This document shows positions 17,795 through 25,328 of a DNA stretch of 64,000 bases, one piece after another (positions within the stretch are counted from its first letter, which is position 1; each line of letters starts with the position of its first letter). The translations under genes and the position numbers were made by a program. The stretch is taken from contig NZ_CP100000.1 of NCBI RefSeq assembly GCF_024138165.1, positions 1,116,001-1,180,000 on the forward strand, in the 5' to 3' direction. This stretch comes from Halorussus vallis (GTDB lineage Archaea > Halobacteriota > Halobacteria > Halobacteriales > Haladaptataceae). A model generated the notes under the pieces. That model ran no database searches. It saw nothing but the letters and a program-made list of their open reading frames with translations, and was not told where the DNA came from.

Positions 17795-17999
17795 CCGAAC
17801 CCGGTTCTTTTTCGGCTTCACCGGTTCGAGTCGGCGTCGGAGTTCCCTCTTGTCGTTCACCGCCAAGACAGAACGCTCGGCCGGCGTACCGACGCCAGTC
17901 CGAATTTCGTTGCACGTTCGTGCCTATTTGGAGTCCAGAAACACCCAAGATGAGCACGAACCCGAGAGTTCAAGGGCGTCGGCGTCCCACTGACCGACA
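17795..17999. other. glyA-folD spacer with T-tract terminator
   Basis: CCGAACCCGGTTCTTTTT just after the glyA stop combines a small dyad with a T5 run, a plausible terminator. The remaining ~170 bp should contain the folD promoter; no strong TATA box is seen. Confidence 0.4.
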
Positions 18000-18893
18000 A
18001 TGACCGAGATAATCGACGGCAACGCCGTCGCCGAGGACGTACGCGAGGGCCTGCAGGGCAGCATCGAGACGCTCGCCGACGCGGGCGTCCGCCCCGGACT
18101 CGCGACCGTCCTGATGAGCGACGACCCCGCGAGCGAGACGTACGTCTCGATGAAACAGCGCGACTGCGAGGAGGTCGGCATCGAGGGCATCCACGTCGAA
18201 CTCGACGAGGACGCGCCCGCGCAGGACCTCTACGACACCGTCGACGACCTCAACGCCGACCCCGAGGTCCACGGCATCCTGGTCCAGATGCCGGTGGTCG
18301 ACCAAGTCGATACCCGCCGCGTGCTCCGGTCGGTCGACCCCGCGAAGGACGTCGACGGCTTCCACCCCGAGAACGTCGGCCGACTCGTCGCCGGGAACGC
18401 CCGCTTCAAGCCCTGTACGCCCCACGGCATCCAGAAGCTCCTCGAAGCCGCGGACGTCGAAACCGAGGGTGCGGAGGCGGTCGTGGTCGGGCGCTCGGAC
18501 ATCGTCGGCAAGCCGATGGCGAACCTCCTCGTCCAGAAGGCGCCGTTCGGCAACGCGACCACGACGGTCTGTCACTCGCGCACGGAGGACCTCGCGGCCC
18601 ACACCCGCGAGGCCGACGTCGTCGTCGCGGCCGCGGGCGTCCCCGAGATGATAGACGGGTCGATGCTGAAGGAGGGTTCGACGGTCATCGACGTCGGCAT
18701 CAACCGCGTCGACGCCGACACCGAGAAGGGCTACGAACTCGTCGGCGACGTCGACTTCGAATCCGCGAAGGAGGTCGCTGGCGCCATCACGCCCGTCCCC
18801 GGCGGCGTCGGGCCGATGACCCGCGCGATGCTGCTCTACAACACCGTGAAGGCCGCCGGCGAACAGGAAGGCGTCGAAGTCGACCTGCCGTAA
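18000..18893 (+). CDS. folD: Bifunctional methylenetetrahydrofolate dehydrogenase/methenyltetrahydrofolate cyclohydrolase
   Basis: A 297-aa FolD linking the methylene and formyl levels of the folate one-carbon pool for purine synthesis. Motifs: ETYVSMKQRDCEEVGI (catalytic Tyr/Lys), VHGILVQMPV, the NAD(P)-binding GRSDIVGKPMANLL and the C-terminal PVPGGVGPMTRAMLL. The ATG at 18000 (MTEIIDGNAVAEDV) fits the family start. The enzyme uses the product of GlyA, encoded just upstream. Halophiles that have FolD use tetrahydrofolate rather than methanopterin for this step. Confidence 0.95.
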   Translation: MTEIIDGNAVAEDVREGLQGSIETLADAGVRPGLATVLMSDDPASETYVSMKQRDCEEVGIEGIHVELDEDAPAQDLYDTVDDLNADPEVHGILVQMPVVDQVDTRRVLRSVDPAKDVDGFHPENVGRLVAGNARFKPCTPHGIQKLLEAADVETEGAEAVVVGRSDIVGKPMANLLVQKAPFGNATTTVCHSRTEDLAAHTREADVVVAAAGVPEMIDGSMLKEGSTVIDVGINRVDADTEKGYELVGDVDFESAKEVAGAITPVPGGVGPMTRAMLLYNTVKAAGEQEGVEVDLP

Positions 18894-18912
18894 CTCGTTC
18901 TCCTCGCCGTAC

Positions 18913-19290
18913 TCACCGCCGCCGATTCGCCTCGCGGTCGGCTTCCGCGAGACGCTCGGCCTCGGTTTTCAGCCGGTCGCTCTCCTTGGCGGCGTCGGCT
19001 CCGCTGTTGTAGACGTAACGGATGTACTCCTCGCCCGACCCCTCGACTTCCCGGTCGGTCGACTCGTCACCGCCGGCGTTCCGCCGTCGGACGTACCACG
19101 CGACCACGACGACCAGCAGAGTTGTGAAACCGACGAGTCGAACGACCGAGCCGTCTCCGAAGAACGCCGCGACGCCCGTGGCGCGCGCGAGGTCGGCGTC
19201 GACCCACGCCCAGAGCACCCCGGCGAGCAGAACGAACGCCAACAGCAGTTCGGCCGCGCGGTGGCGGAGAGAGCCGTCGTCCGTCGCCAT
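18913..19290 (-). CDS. Two-TM hypothetical membrane protein
   Basis: A 125-aa protein. Two hydrophobic helices lie at about residues 13-30 (ELLLAFVLLAGVLWAW) and 48-67 (VVRLVGFTTLLVVVVAWYVR), followed by an acidic then helical charged tail (KESDRLKTEAERLAEADREA) likely in the cytoplasm. I do not recognise the family. It is convergent with folD, 19 bp between stops, and sits downstream of a zinc-ribbon gene on the same strand. Confidence 0.65.
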   Translation of the reverse strand: MATDDGSLRHRAAELLLAFVLLAGVLWAWVDADLARATGVAAFFGDGSVVRLVGFTTLLVVVVAWYVRRRNAGGDESTDREVEGSGEEYIRYVYNSGADAAKESDRLKTEAERLAEADREANRRR

Positions 19291-19350
19291 GGTCGGAGAG
19301 TCGAGTTCCCTCGCTAAAAATGTTGGTCCCCCAATGTAAACGGCGCCGCG

Positions 19351-20070
19351 TCACTCCGCCAGTCGTTCGAAGCGGTCGCGCGCGCTGACCAGCGCGTCCT
19401 CGTCGTCGTCACGCAGGTACGCGGCCACGTCGCGGGCCGCCGCCGCGAGTCGTTCGGCCGCCTCGGGGTCGACGTCGCCGTCGAGCGCGAGGACGCGCCT
19501 GGCGTGGTCGCCGAGCGTCTCCAGGGCGTCGCGGCCTAACTCGTCGGCGCCGTACTCGTCGGCCCAGTCGGCCATCTCGCCGCGGTACTCCCGGACCGCC
19601 TCGCCGTACGCGAGGCCGCGGAGCGTCCGAAACGACGACGGGACCTCGCCGGGCGCGGGCCGTTCGTCCCGGTCGGCACACCGGAGGAGTTCGAGGAAGT
19701 ACCACTCCTCGTCGTCGCTGACGTCCATCGCGCGACCGACCTCGGCGGCGACGTGACGGAGTTCCCGGGCCAACAGGTAGGTGTCGTCGAGTTCGACCAG
19801 GTCGCCGCCGCGGACGAACCCGCGCCGGCGGACGTACGACCGGGCCGCCTCCTCAGCGAGTTCCGCGACCCGGCGAAGCGGTTCGGCGTCGACGGCGTCG
19901 CGCGCCGCGGTCAGGTCGAGTTCGCCGGGGTCGTCGGTGTGGAGTTCGCGCGAGTCCTCGACGCCGACGCTGTGGAGACTTCCGCAGGATGGACACTCGA
20001 CGCTCCCCGTCTCGTAGTAGGACCACCGCGTCCCGCAGTCCTTGCAATCGCGCTCGCCGCGGACCTTCAT
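19351..20070 (-). CDS. Zinc-ribbon helical protein (DUF7117-like)
   Basis: A 239-aa protein beginning MKVRGERDCKDCGTRWSYY, with a zinc ribbon CKDC...CPSC in the first 35 residues, followed by an all-helical region rich in Ala/Glu/Arg (for example EEAARSYVRRRGFVRGGDL and DDEEWYFLELLRCADRDE). The layout matches, from memory, a haloarchaeal DUF7117 family of unknown function. The ATG at 20070 directly precedes the zinc ribbon; the 49 residues upstream in frame are shadow translation. A regulatory or RNA-related role is possible but unproven. Confidence 0.75.
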   Translation of the reverse strand: MKVRGERDCKDCGTRWSYYETGSVECPSCGSLHSVGVEDSRELHTDDPGELDLTAARDAVDAEPLRRVAELAEEAARSYVRRRGFVRGGDLVELDDTYLLARELRHVAAEVGRAMDVSDDEEWYFLELLRCADRDERPAPGEVPSSFRTLRGLAYGEAVREYRGEMADWADEYGADELGRDALETLGDHARRVLALDGDVDPEAAERLAAAARDVAAYLRDDDEDALVSARDRFERLAE

Positions 20071-20248
20071 GGGGGTTGCTTGGGCGGCCGAACACAAAAT
20101 CTCCGCGAAAGTTCTGACCCGGCGTCTCGGGTGGCCGAATTCGTGCCGTCGCCGGCCGAACGCCGGTCGCCGCCGCTCGGCCACCACGATGGCACCGGAA
20201 ACCCCGACATGCCTCAACGCTTATACTTCGGGTCTACGAACTCGGCGC

Positions 20249-20500
20249 ATGGAACGGGACGCCGAAGGGAAGCTGCTCCGGTTCAGGACGCCCGTGGGAG
20301 AGCGGTTCTGGCGGGAGTACGGCGTCCCGCTGGGGTTCGTGCTGACGGCCCTGCTCTGCCTGGCGCTCCTGGTCGGCGGGTTCTCGACCGACTCGCTGGT
20401 GGTCGCGGCGCTGTTCGTCGGCCTGTCGGCCGGGGCGGTGCTGGCCGGACTCGCCGTCTACAACGTCGTGGTCGTCGCACTGCTGCTGTCGCGACGGTGA
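20249..20500 (+). CDS. Two-TM small membrane protein
   Basis: An 83-aa protein with a charged N-terminus (MERDAEGKLLRFRTPVGER) and two hydrophobic helices (GFVLTALLCLALLVGGF; LSAGAVLAGLAVYNVVVVAL). CTTATACT at 20219-20226 is a TATA box about 25 bp before the ATG. Family unknown. Its stop codon lies inside a 17-bp perfect inverted repeat. Confidence 0.7.
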   Translation: MERDAEGKLLRFRTPVGERFWREYGVPLGFVLTALLCLALLVGGFSTDSLVVAALFVGLSAGAVLAGLAVYNVVVVALLLSRR

Positions 20501-20529
20501 GACGGCGGTCGCCGACCGCCGTCTCACCG
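20495..20529. repeat. Perfect 17-bp inverted repeat spanning a stop codon
   Basis: Two 17-bp arms separated by a single C. The TGA of the 83-aa membrane protein gene (20498-20500) lies inside the left arm, so the mRNA end would fold into a very stable hairpin. Confidence 0.7.
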
Positions 20530-20736
20530 CGACTAGCGACGTCACCGCCGCAAGCGAGTTCGCCACCACGACCACCGCACCTTTTATCAGGTAGCTCCCG
20601 CTACGGTATTGTACTATGTCGAGTCACGGCCTCGCCACCGAGGCTACCGAGGATAGAGTAAGTCGCCAGTCGGCGGCTGGTCGAGAAATTCTCGGCCGAG
20701 CCAACCGCTACTTCTGAGTCCGAAGACGGCGTCGCG

Positions 20737-21165
20737 GTGACCGTCGCGGGACGAACCCACGAACTCACCAGAGCCGAGGCCGACCAGTTACGCGCGGCGC
20801 TCGGCGACGCGCTGACCGAGCGCCGAGAGTTCTTCCGAACGGTCGGCGAACACCGCGAGAACGGGAGTTACGTCGTCGCGCGCAGGCGTGCGAACTCCTC
20901 GGGCCACCGGAAGGTGTTCGAGAGCTTCGACGCGCTGCGTCGGCTCTACGACCGCCTCCCGCGGGAGTTCGCCGCCGAGGACGTCGGGCGGACCGGCCTC
21001 ACCGGCGGTCGCCGCCACGTGCTGGTCCACCACTTCGCCGAACATCCGGCCTTCGACTGCGAGTTGGTCAAGCGCCAACCCTTGACCGCCCGCAAGCGGT
21101 CGGACGAAGGTCCGGAGGACGAAGAACGCCGCGGAGACGGGAACGGAGGTGACACCGGAGACTGA
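20737..21165 (+). CDS. Uncharacterised haloarchaeal protein, 5' end probably frameshifted
   Basis: The open frame encodes 142 aa from a GTG: THELTRAEADQLRAALGDAL, FRTVGEHRENGSYVV, GHRKVFESFDALRRLYDRLP, TGGRRHVLVHHFAEHPAFD, then an acidic tail. It looks like a conserved cytoplasmic haloarchaeal protein of unknown function. The natural start appears to be the ATG at 20616 (MSSHGLATEATED), 27-34 bp after the TATA box TTTTATC, but that frame ends at 20717. Reading through one fewer base near 20659-20661 joins it to EKFSAEPTATSESEDG in this frame. So the gene is either frameshifted in the assembly, genuinely broken, or uses the GTG. Confidence 0.55.
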   Translation: MTVAGRTHELTRAEADQLRAALGDALTERREFFRTVGEHRENGSYVVARRRANSSGHRKVFESFDALRRLYDRLPREFAAEDVGRTGLTGGRRHVLVHHFAEHPAFDCELVKRQPLTARKRSDEGPEDEERRGDGNGGDTGD

Positions 21166-21211
21166 CGCCGCCGACCGAACGCTTTTCGCCGACGCCTCCG
21201 ATGCGTGTCGC

Positions 21212-22219
21212 ATGACCCGAACGCGACCATCGACGTTCTCCATCGTCGCGCGCGACCCCGAAACCGAGGCGGTCGGCGTCGCCGTCCAGTCGAAGTTCGT
21301 CAGCGTCGGGTCGGTCGTCCCCTTCGCGGCGGCCGACGCGGGCGCGATAGCCACCCAGAGCTTCGCCAACGTCGCCTACGGCCCGGACGGACTCGACCTC
21401 CTTCGGGCGGGGAAGTCGGCCGAGGCGATCGTCGCGGAACTGACCGACGACGACCCCGAATCGGCCAGCCGACAGGTCGGCGTCGTCGGCAGCGACGGCT
21501 CCGTGGCGGCGTTCACGGGCGCGGAGTGCTTTGAGTTCGCCGACGACTCGCAGGGCGAGAACTACACGGTCCAGGGCAACATCCTCGAGAATCGCGAAAC
21601 CCTGGAGGCGATGGAAGCCGCCTTCGAGGAAACCGAAGGCGGCCTCCCCGAGCGACTCATCGCGGCCCTGCACGCGGGCAACGACGCGGGCGGCGACAAG
21701 CGCGGCGAGCAGAGCGCGGCGCTCTACGTCGTCAAGCCTGAGGGCGGCTACGACGGCAAGAACGACCGGTGGATAGACGTGCGAGTCGACGACCACGAGA
21801 CGCCCATTGAGGAACTGGAGCGGGTGTTCAAGATCTACGACGTGACCTTGCTCGAACGCGAGGAACCCGACGAGTGCCGGGAACTGTCGGGCGAAACCGC
21901 CGCGGCAGTTCGGGAGACGCTGGCCGACCTCGGGATGTACGACGAGACGCAGGACGGAAGCGGGCACGGAGCCACGGACGACGACGGAGACGGCGAAATC
22001 GCCCCCGACTCGCCGAACGCGCCCGACGCGTCGGGCGCGTTCGGCGAGTCGGACCGCGACGCCCTGGAGGCGTTTCGCGGGATGAACAACTTCGAGAACC
22101 ACGACCTCGCGGTGCTGGAGGACGCGCTGGCCCGCGGGTGGGACGACGCCAAGGGGTCGGGCGAGGAGCGACTGGTCGACGCCATCTGGCACGGCCTCTC
22201 GCGACTCGACCGGAAGTGA
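21212..22219 (+). CDS. DUF1028 family protein (Ntn-hydrolase-like)
   Basis: A 335-aa protein. Residues 6-215 match DUF1028: TFSIVARDPETEAVGVAVQS, VVPFAAADAGAIATQSFANV and FTGAECFEFADDSQGENY. The family adopts an Ntn-hydrolase-like fold with no proven substrate. The C-terminal ~110 residues form an extra, putative helical region with a low-complexity acidic linker (DGSGHGATDDDGDGE). The stretch around residues 266-280 is encoded by a perfect 48-bp palindrome, probably a recent insertion into the linker. The ATG at 21212 precedes the conserved start. A 19-bp hairpin follows the stop. Confidence 0.85.
   Translation: MTRTRPSTFSIVARDPETEAVGVAVQSKFVSVGSVVPFAAADAGAIATQSFANVAYGPDGLDLLRAGKSAEAIVAELTDDDPESASRQVGVVGSDGSVAAFTGAECFEFADDSQGENYTVQGNILENRETLEAMEAAFEETEGGLPERLIAALHAGNDAGGDKRGEQSAALYVVKPEGGYDGKNDRWIDVRVDDHETPIEELERVFKIYDVTLLEREEPDECRELSGETAAAVRETLADLGMYDETQDGSGHGATDDDGDGEIAPDSPNAPDASGAFGESDRDALEAFRGMNNFENHDLAVLEDALARGWDDAKGSGEERLVDAIWHGLSRLDRK
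22005..22052. repeat. Perfect 48-bp palindrome inside the DUF1028 coding sequence
   Basis: The 24-bp half ending CGCGCCCGACG at the centre (22028/22029) is followed by its exact complement with no spacer. It encodes part of the acidic linker (SPNAPDASGAFGES) and keeps the frame. Such a sequence can form a cruciform or a 24-bp RNA hairpin. Confidence 0.9.
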
Positions 22220-22224
22220 GGGCG

Positions 22225-22265
22225 GTCGGCGCGCGGCGACGCGCTTCGCGTCGCCGCGCGCCGAC
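22225..22265. repeat. Perfect 19-bp inverted repeat, 3-nt loop
   Basis: GTCGGCGCGCGGCGACGCG, loop CTT, then the exact complement, starting six bases after the DUF1028 stop codon. Likely a transcript-end hairpin; no T tract follows. Confidence 0.8.
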
Positions 22266-22310
22266 ATCGGTCCCACCGGACTCATTATTCGCGGCCCCGA
22301 AGACCGAAGT

Positions 22311-22457
22311 ATGCGAGACGAGGAAGAGATCCGCGAGCAGTACGAGTTCCTCAGCGAGCACCTCGACAGCGACGAGATGCGCCACGAGGGCGTCAGGCAG
22401 ATGTTCACGTACTACAAGCGGGCACTCGGATGGGTGCTCGAAGAGGAGCACATGTGA
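22311..22457 (+). CDS. 48-aa small acidic helical protein
   Basis: A short ORF starting MRDEEEIREQYEFLSEHL and continuing SDEMRHEGVRQMFTYYKRAL to EEEHM. It is a highly charged, predicted helical hairpin with the amino-acid bias of haloarchaeal proteins, unlike the Arg/Pro-rich shadow translations. I do not recognise a family. It lies between the DUF1028 hairpin and a candidate small RNA, without a clear TATA box or Shine-Dalgarno, so it may depend on weak transcription of its own. Confidence 0.6.
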   Translation: MRDEEEIREQYEFLSEHLDSDEMRHEGVRQMFTYYKRALGWVLEEEHM

Positions 22458-22812
22458 ACCGGCGACTCCGCTGACGAATTTTTACCGTACGATCCTCTAG
22501 GTGTCGTTTCTGTCGGATATCCGGCACGGATCTCCGTCGCCGGTAGCTTTAAGGTGTTATGGTGACATGGTGTAATTGACGCTTCGCTTGGAGGGCCGAA
22601 GCGTCAGCGGGGACCAATTCAGGGCGGCAAGCGGTTCGCGGGGCTTTTTCACCCCCGCGTGTTCCGCTTCCTTTTGACGCAAACTACGTTCGCGAGCGAA
22701 GCGCTCGTCGCGCGCTCGAACGACGGTCGCCGAACTACTCGCCGGAGCAAGTTCTACGGATTAGCCGATATAGCTCGGAAAACACGACCGCCGAGCGACG
22801 GCTGGCGCTCGA
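22458..22812. other. Intergenic region around the candidate RNA
   Basis: Besides the candidate RNA, it contains a GC dyad near 22690-22706 (CGAGCG/CGCTCG) and no credible ORF. Confidence 0.4.
22573..22660 (+). ncRNA. Candidate structured small RNA
   Basis: A TATA-like AGCTTTAAGG (22546-22555) predicts a start near 22573. Immediately there a perfect 10-bp stem (22577-22586 with 22597-22606) closes a 10-nt loop, with AATT (22574-22577) and AATT (22616-22619) able to extend the helix over an internal loop. A second stem, CGCGGGG (22637-22643) with CCCCGCG (22653-22659), encloses a T5 tract (22645-22649), and another T4 tract follows at 22672. No ORF fits and the next plus-strand gene is over 600 bp away, so the promoter has no other obvious use. 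I do not match it to a known RNA family. Confidence 0.4.
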
Positions 22813-23106
22813 CTACTCGATCTGGAGCGTCCCGTCCGACGCAGACCCGCCCGAGGCGTCGCCCTCGTCCCACTCCAGTTCGAACTCCACGCTGAGTTCG
22901 GCCGGCCCGCCGCCGCCCGACGTCTCGCGTTCCGCCTTCACCTCGAAGGTAGGTTCCGCGGGTGGTGCGAGCGTCACCGACTGGTCGCCGGCCGAGAGGG
23001 TGATGTCCCCGCCCGATTCCAGTTTCTCCGCGACGGCTCGCAGGTACGCGGCGACTTCGCTCCGGGACTGGCGGTGCTCCGTCTTGAACAGCACTTCCTC
23101 TGGCAT
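22813..23106 (-). CDS. Amphi-Trp domain-containing protein
   Basis: A 97-aa protein starting MPEEVLFKTEHRQSRSEVAA, the typical opening of the haloarchaeal amphi-Trp domain family, then AYLRAVAEKLESGGDITLSA and an acidic beta-rich end (LSVEFELEWDEGD). Function unknown. A CCTTAAGGG block about 25-30 bp upstream supports a leaderless ATG at 23106 rather than the TTG two codons earlier. Confidence 0.8.
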   Translation of the reverse strand: MPEEVLFKTEHRQSRSEVAAYLRAVAEKLESGGDITLSAGDQSVTLAPPAEPTFEVKAERETSGGGGPAELSVEFELEWDEGDASGGSASDGTLQIE

Positions 23107-23310
23107 GAGCAAAGAGATGCTTCGTAGACCCTTAAGGACGCCGCCACCTCCGCCCCGACCGCGCGTCGCCTCGCCACGACGTGACGTCGGCCGGAAAGGA
23201 CGCGAGGGGGACTTACGAATCGCGGCGAGACGGCGGAAAGACGCTCGAAGACGGAAAGACGATGGGCCGTTATCTTCAATTCGATAGAAAATGTACCTCG
23301 TACGTCACCG

Positions 23311-23598
23311 ATGCACGACCTGACAGGATTCCAGCGCGACCTGCTGTACGTCATCGCGGGGTTGGACGAACCGCACGGACTCGCCATCAAAGACGAACTG
23401 GAGTCGTACTACGAGAAAGAAATCCACCACGGCCGCCTCTACCCCAACCTCGACACCCTCGTCGACAAAGGCCTCATCGAGAAGGGCCAGCGCGACCGCC
23501 GGACCAACTACTACACGCTGACCCGGCGAGGGACGCGCGAAATCGAGGCCCGCCGCGAGTGGGAGGCACAGTACGTCGATTTGAGCGTCGAGGCCTGA
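23311..23598 (+). CDS. PadR-family transcriptional regulator
   Basis: A 95-aa winged-helix protein: GFQRDLLYVIAGLDEPHGLA, IKDELESYYEKEIHHGRLYP, NLDTLVDKGLIEKGQRDRRT, then NYYTLTRRGTREIEARREW. This is the PadR N-terminal DNA-binding domain almost alone, as is common in haloarchaea. It is followed 16 bp later by a membrane/zinc-ribbon protein on the same strand, which may be co-transcribed. Ligand and targets unknown. Confidence 0.9.
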   Translation: MHDLTGFQRDLLYVIAGLDEPHGLAIKDELESYYEKEIHHGRLYPNLDTLVDKGLIEKGQRDRRTNYYTLTRRGTREIEARREWEAQYVDLSVEA

Positions 23599-23614
23599 GG
23601 ACGCCTTCGGTCGG

Positions 23615-23923
23615 ATGGTGAGTTCCCGGACCGCGACGGCGCTGGTCGGAGCGGCGGTAAGCCTCGCGGTTACGTTCGTCGCGTGGTACTATTTTGGCAC
23701 GCCGTTCGTGTTCTTCGTCGTCCCGTTCGTCCCCTTCCTGTTCCGGCGTCGAACCCGGAGCGACCGACGGCGAGCGGACGGGCGCGACGGGGCGCGGTCC
23801 GGCGCGCCCGGGGCGGAAAGCGCGGGCGTGCGGGAGTGTCCTCGGTGCGGATTTCGGACGCGAAACGAGGAGTACACGCACTGTCCGCGCGACGGAACGG
23901 CGCTGCGTTCGGCGGATTCCTAG
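23615..23923 (+). CDS. Membrane-anchored zinc-ribbon protein
   Basis: A 102-aa protein with hydrophobic helices at residues 8-45 (TALVGAAVSLAVTFVAWYYF; TPFVFFVVPFVPFLF), a basic linker, and a C-terminal zinc ribbon CPRCGFRTRNEEYTHCPRDG. The zinc ribbon should face the cytoplasm. Family unknown; probably in the PadR transcription unit. Its stop overlaps the convergent AI-2E transporter gene by four bases. Confidence 0.7.
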   Translation: MVSSRTATALVGAAVSLAVTFVAWYYFGTPFVFFVVPFVPFLFRRRTRSDRRRADGRDGARSGAPGAESAGVRECPRCGFRTRNEEYTHCPRDGTALRSADS

Positions 23924-25179
23924 CGCTCCGGCGGCTCCGTCGGCACCCCGTCGTCCTCGCCCGTCCCTCCGTCTCTCCCGCCGCCGTCGACCTCCCGACC
24001 GCCGTCGGGGGCGCTGTCGACCCCGCCCGGCGCTGTCGTCGCGTCCTCCGCGTCCGCGGGCGCGTCCACGACCGGTTGCGGGTCGCTGAAGAGGTACGTC
24101 GGGTCGACCGCCCACGGCCGGATGGGTTCGCCCGCGACGAGTTCGGGCAGCACGATGCGGACGAAGTGGACGACCAGCACGAGCACCATCGGTCCGAGGA
24201 AGATGCCGTACCAGCCGAACAGGAGCGGACCGAAGATGTACGCCAGCATCACGAGGCCGACGTGGAGGTCCCGGCCCGAGACGTAGGGGCGCAACACGAG
24301 GTCCGGAATCGTGTCCACGACGACGAACGAGACGGCGGCGAACAGCGCCGGGAACCACAGCAGTTCCGGCGCGCCGAGCGTGGATTCGACGCCCAGATAC
24401 GCCGCGACCGGGACGTAGACCAGTTTCATCCCGACGATGGGGATGAGGCTGGCCGCGCCCGCGAGCAGGCCGAGGAGCGTCGGATACGGGATGGCGATTC
24501 CCGGCGGCGCGACGAGGTTGAGCGTGTTGTACGCGGCCGCGCCGATGGTCCCCGTCATCAGCGCGTTCAGGATGTTGCCGAAGAAGATGCTGTTGAAGTC
24601 GCGGTCGACCGACCGGGCGTACGCGCCCACGACGCCGCCGTCGTCGGCGAACTGCCGGCGGAAGAACCGCGAGAGCTTGTGGTCGTCCCGGAGGAGGTAG
24701 AACGCGATGGCGATCATCACGAACAGGTGGAGCGCGCCGGTCCCGATGAGACCGAGGTACTGGAGCGCCGACTCGCCGATGCTCCGAATCACCGCCGGGT
24801 CGGGGTTGGCGATCAGTTCCTCGGGGCTCTTGGCGAGTTCCGAGACGTCGACGTACGGTTGAATCGCAGCCTGGAGTCCGTTGATGTCGGTGTGCTTGGC
24901 GACCTTGCTGAACTCTTGGAGCGCGATGGCGCCGGTGTAGGTCATCAACAGCAACACCGGGAGCGCCAGCACCAGCAGCGCCGTGGCGGCCGCGACGCTC
25001 GGCGGCCCGACCCGGCGGCGCAACCGCCGGTACACCGGGCGGGTCGAGTAGTAGATGAAGACCCCGAAGACGAAGGTGCCGACGAACGAGTAGACGACGA
25101 ACAGCACCGCCGCTCCCAGAACGGCGCCGAAGAGCCACCAGGCGATGCGCGAGCGGTCTACGTCCCAGCCGGCGACCAT
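23920..25179 (-). CDS. AI-2E family transporter
   Basis: A 419-aa membrane protein with seven to eight hydrophobic segments in the AI-2E/PerM arrangement, including LIPIVGMKLVYVPVAAYLGV and the conserved PDLVLRPYVSGRDLHVGLVM and LLFGWYGIFLGPMVLVLVVH near the end. Members have been linked to Na+/H+ exchange or export of signalling molecules; the substrate here cannot be read. The last 80 residues are a Gly/Asp-rich acidic tail unlike the core. The ATG at 25179 begins MVAGWDVDRSRIAWWLFG, just ahead of the first helix. Confidence 0.85.
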   Translation of the reverse strand: MVAGWDVDRSRIAWWLFGAVLGAAVLFVVYSFVGTFVFGVFIYYSTRPVYRRLRRRVGPPSVAAATALLVLALPVLLLMTYTGAIALQEFSKVAKHTDINGLQAAIQPYVDVSELAKSPEELIANPDPAVIRSIGESALQYLGLIGTGALHLFVMIAIAFYLLRDDHKLSRFFRRQFADDGGVVGAYARSVDRDFNSIFFGNILNALMTGTIGAAAYNTLNLVAPPGIAIPYPTLLGLLAGAASLIPIVGMKLVYVPVAAYLGVESTLGAPELLWFPALFAAVSFVVVDTIPDLVLRPYVSGRDLHVGLVMLAYIFGPLLFGWYGIFLGPMVLVLVVHFVRIVLPELVAGEPIRPWAVDPTYLFSDPQPVVDAPADAEDATTAPGGVDSAPDGGREVDGGGRDGGTGEDDGVPTEPPER

Positions 25180-25328
25180 ACGCCGAGACTGTATGCCCGG
25201 GACAAAAAGGTTCGTACACTGATGTCATTCGGGGCGGGCGGAGAGCGGCGCGAAAGCGGTGCCAGCGGCGAGCTACTTGCCGCTTGCGGGGTGGGATATT
25301 TAGTCTACGCACCCCTATCGTACGGATA

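Noticed and set aside
19351-20217. Longer start for the zinc-ribbon protein at 20217
   Set aside because: The added 49 residues are Arg-rich, non-conserved-looking sequence; the Met at 20070 directly precedes the zinc ribbon.
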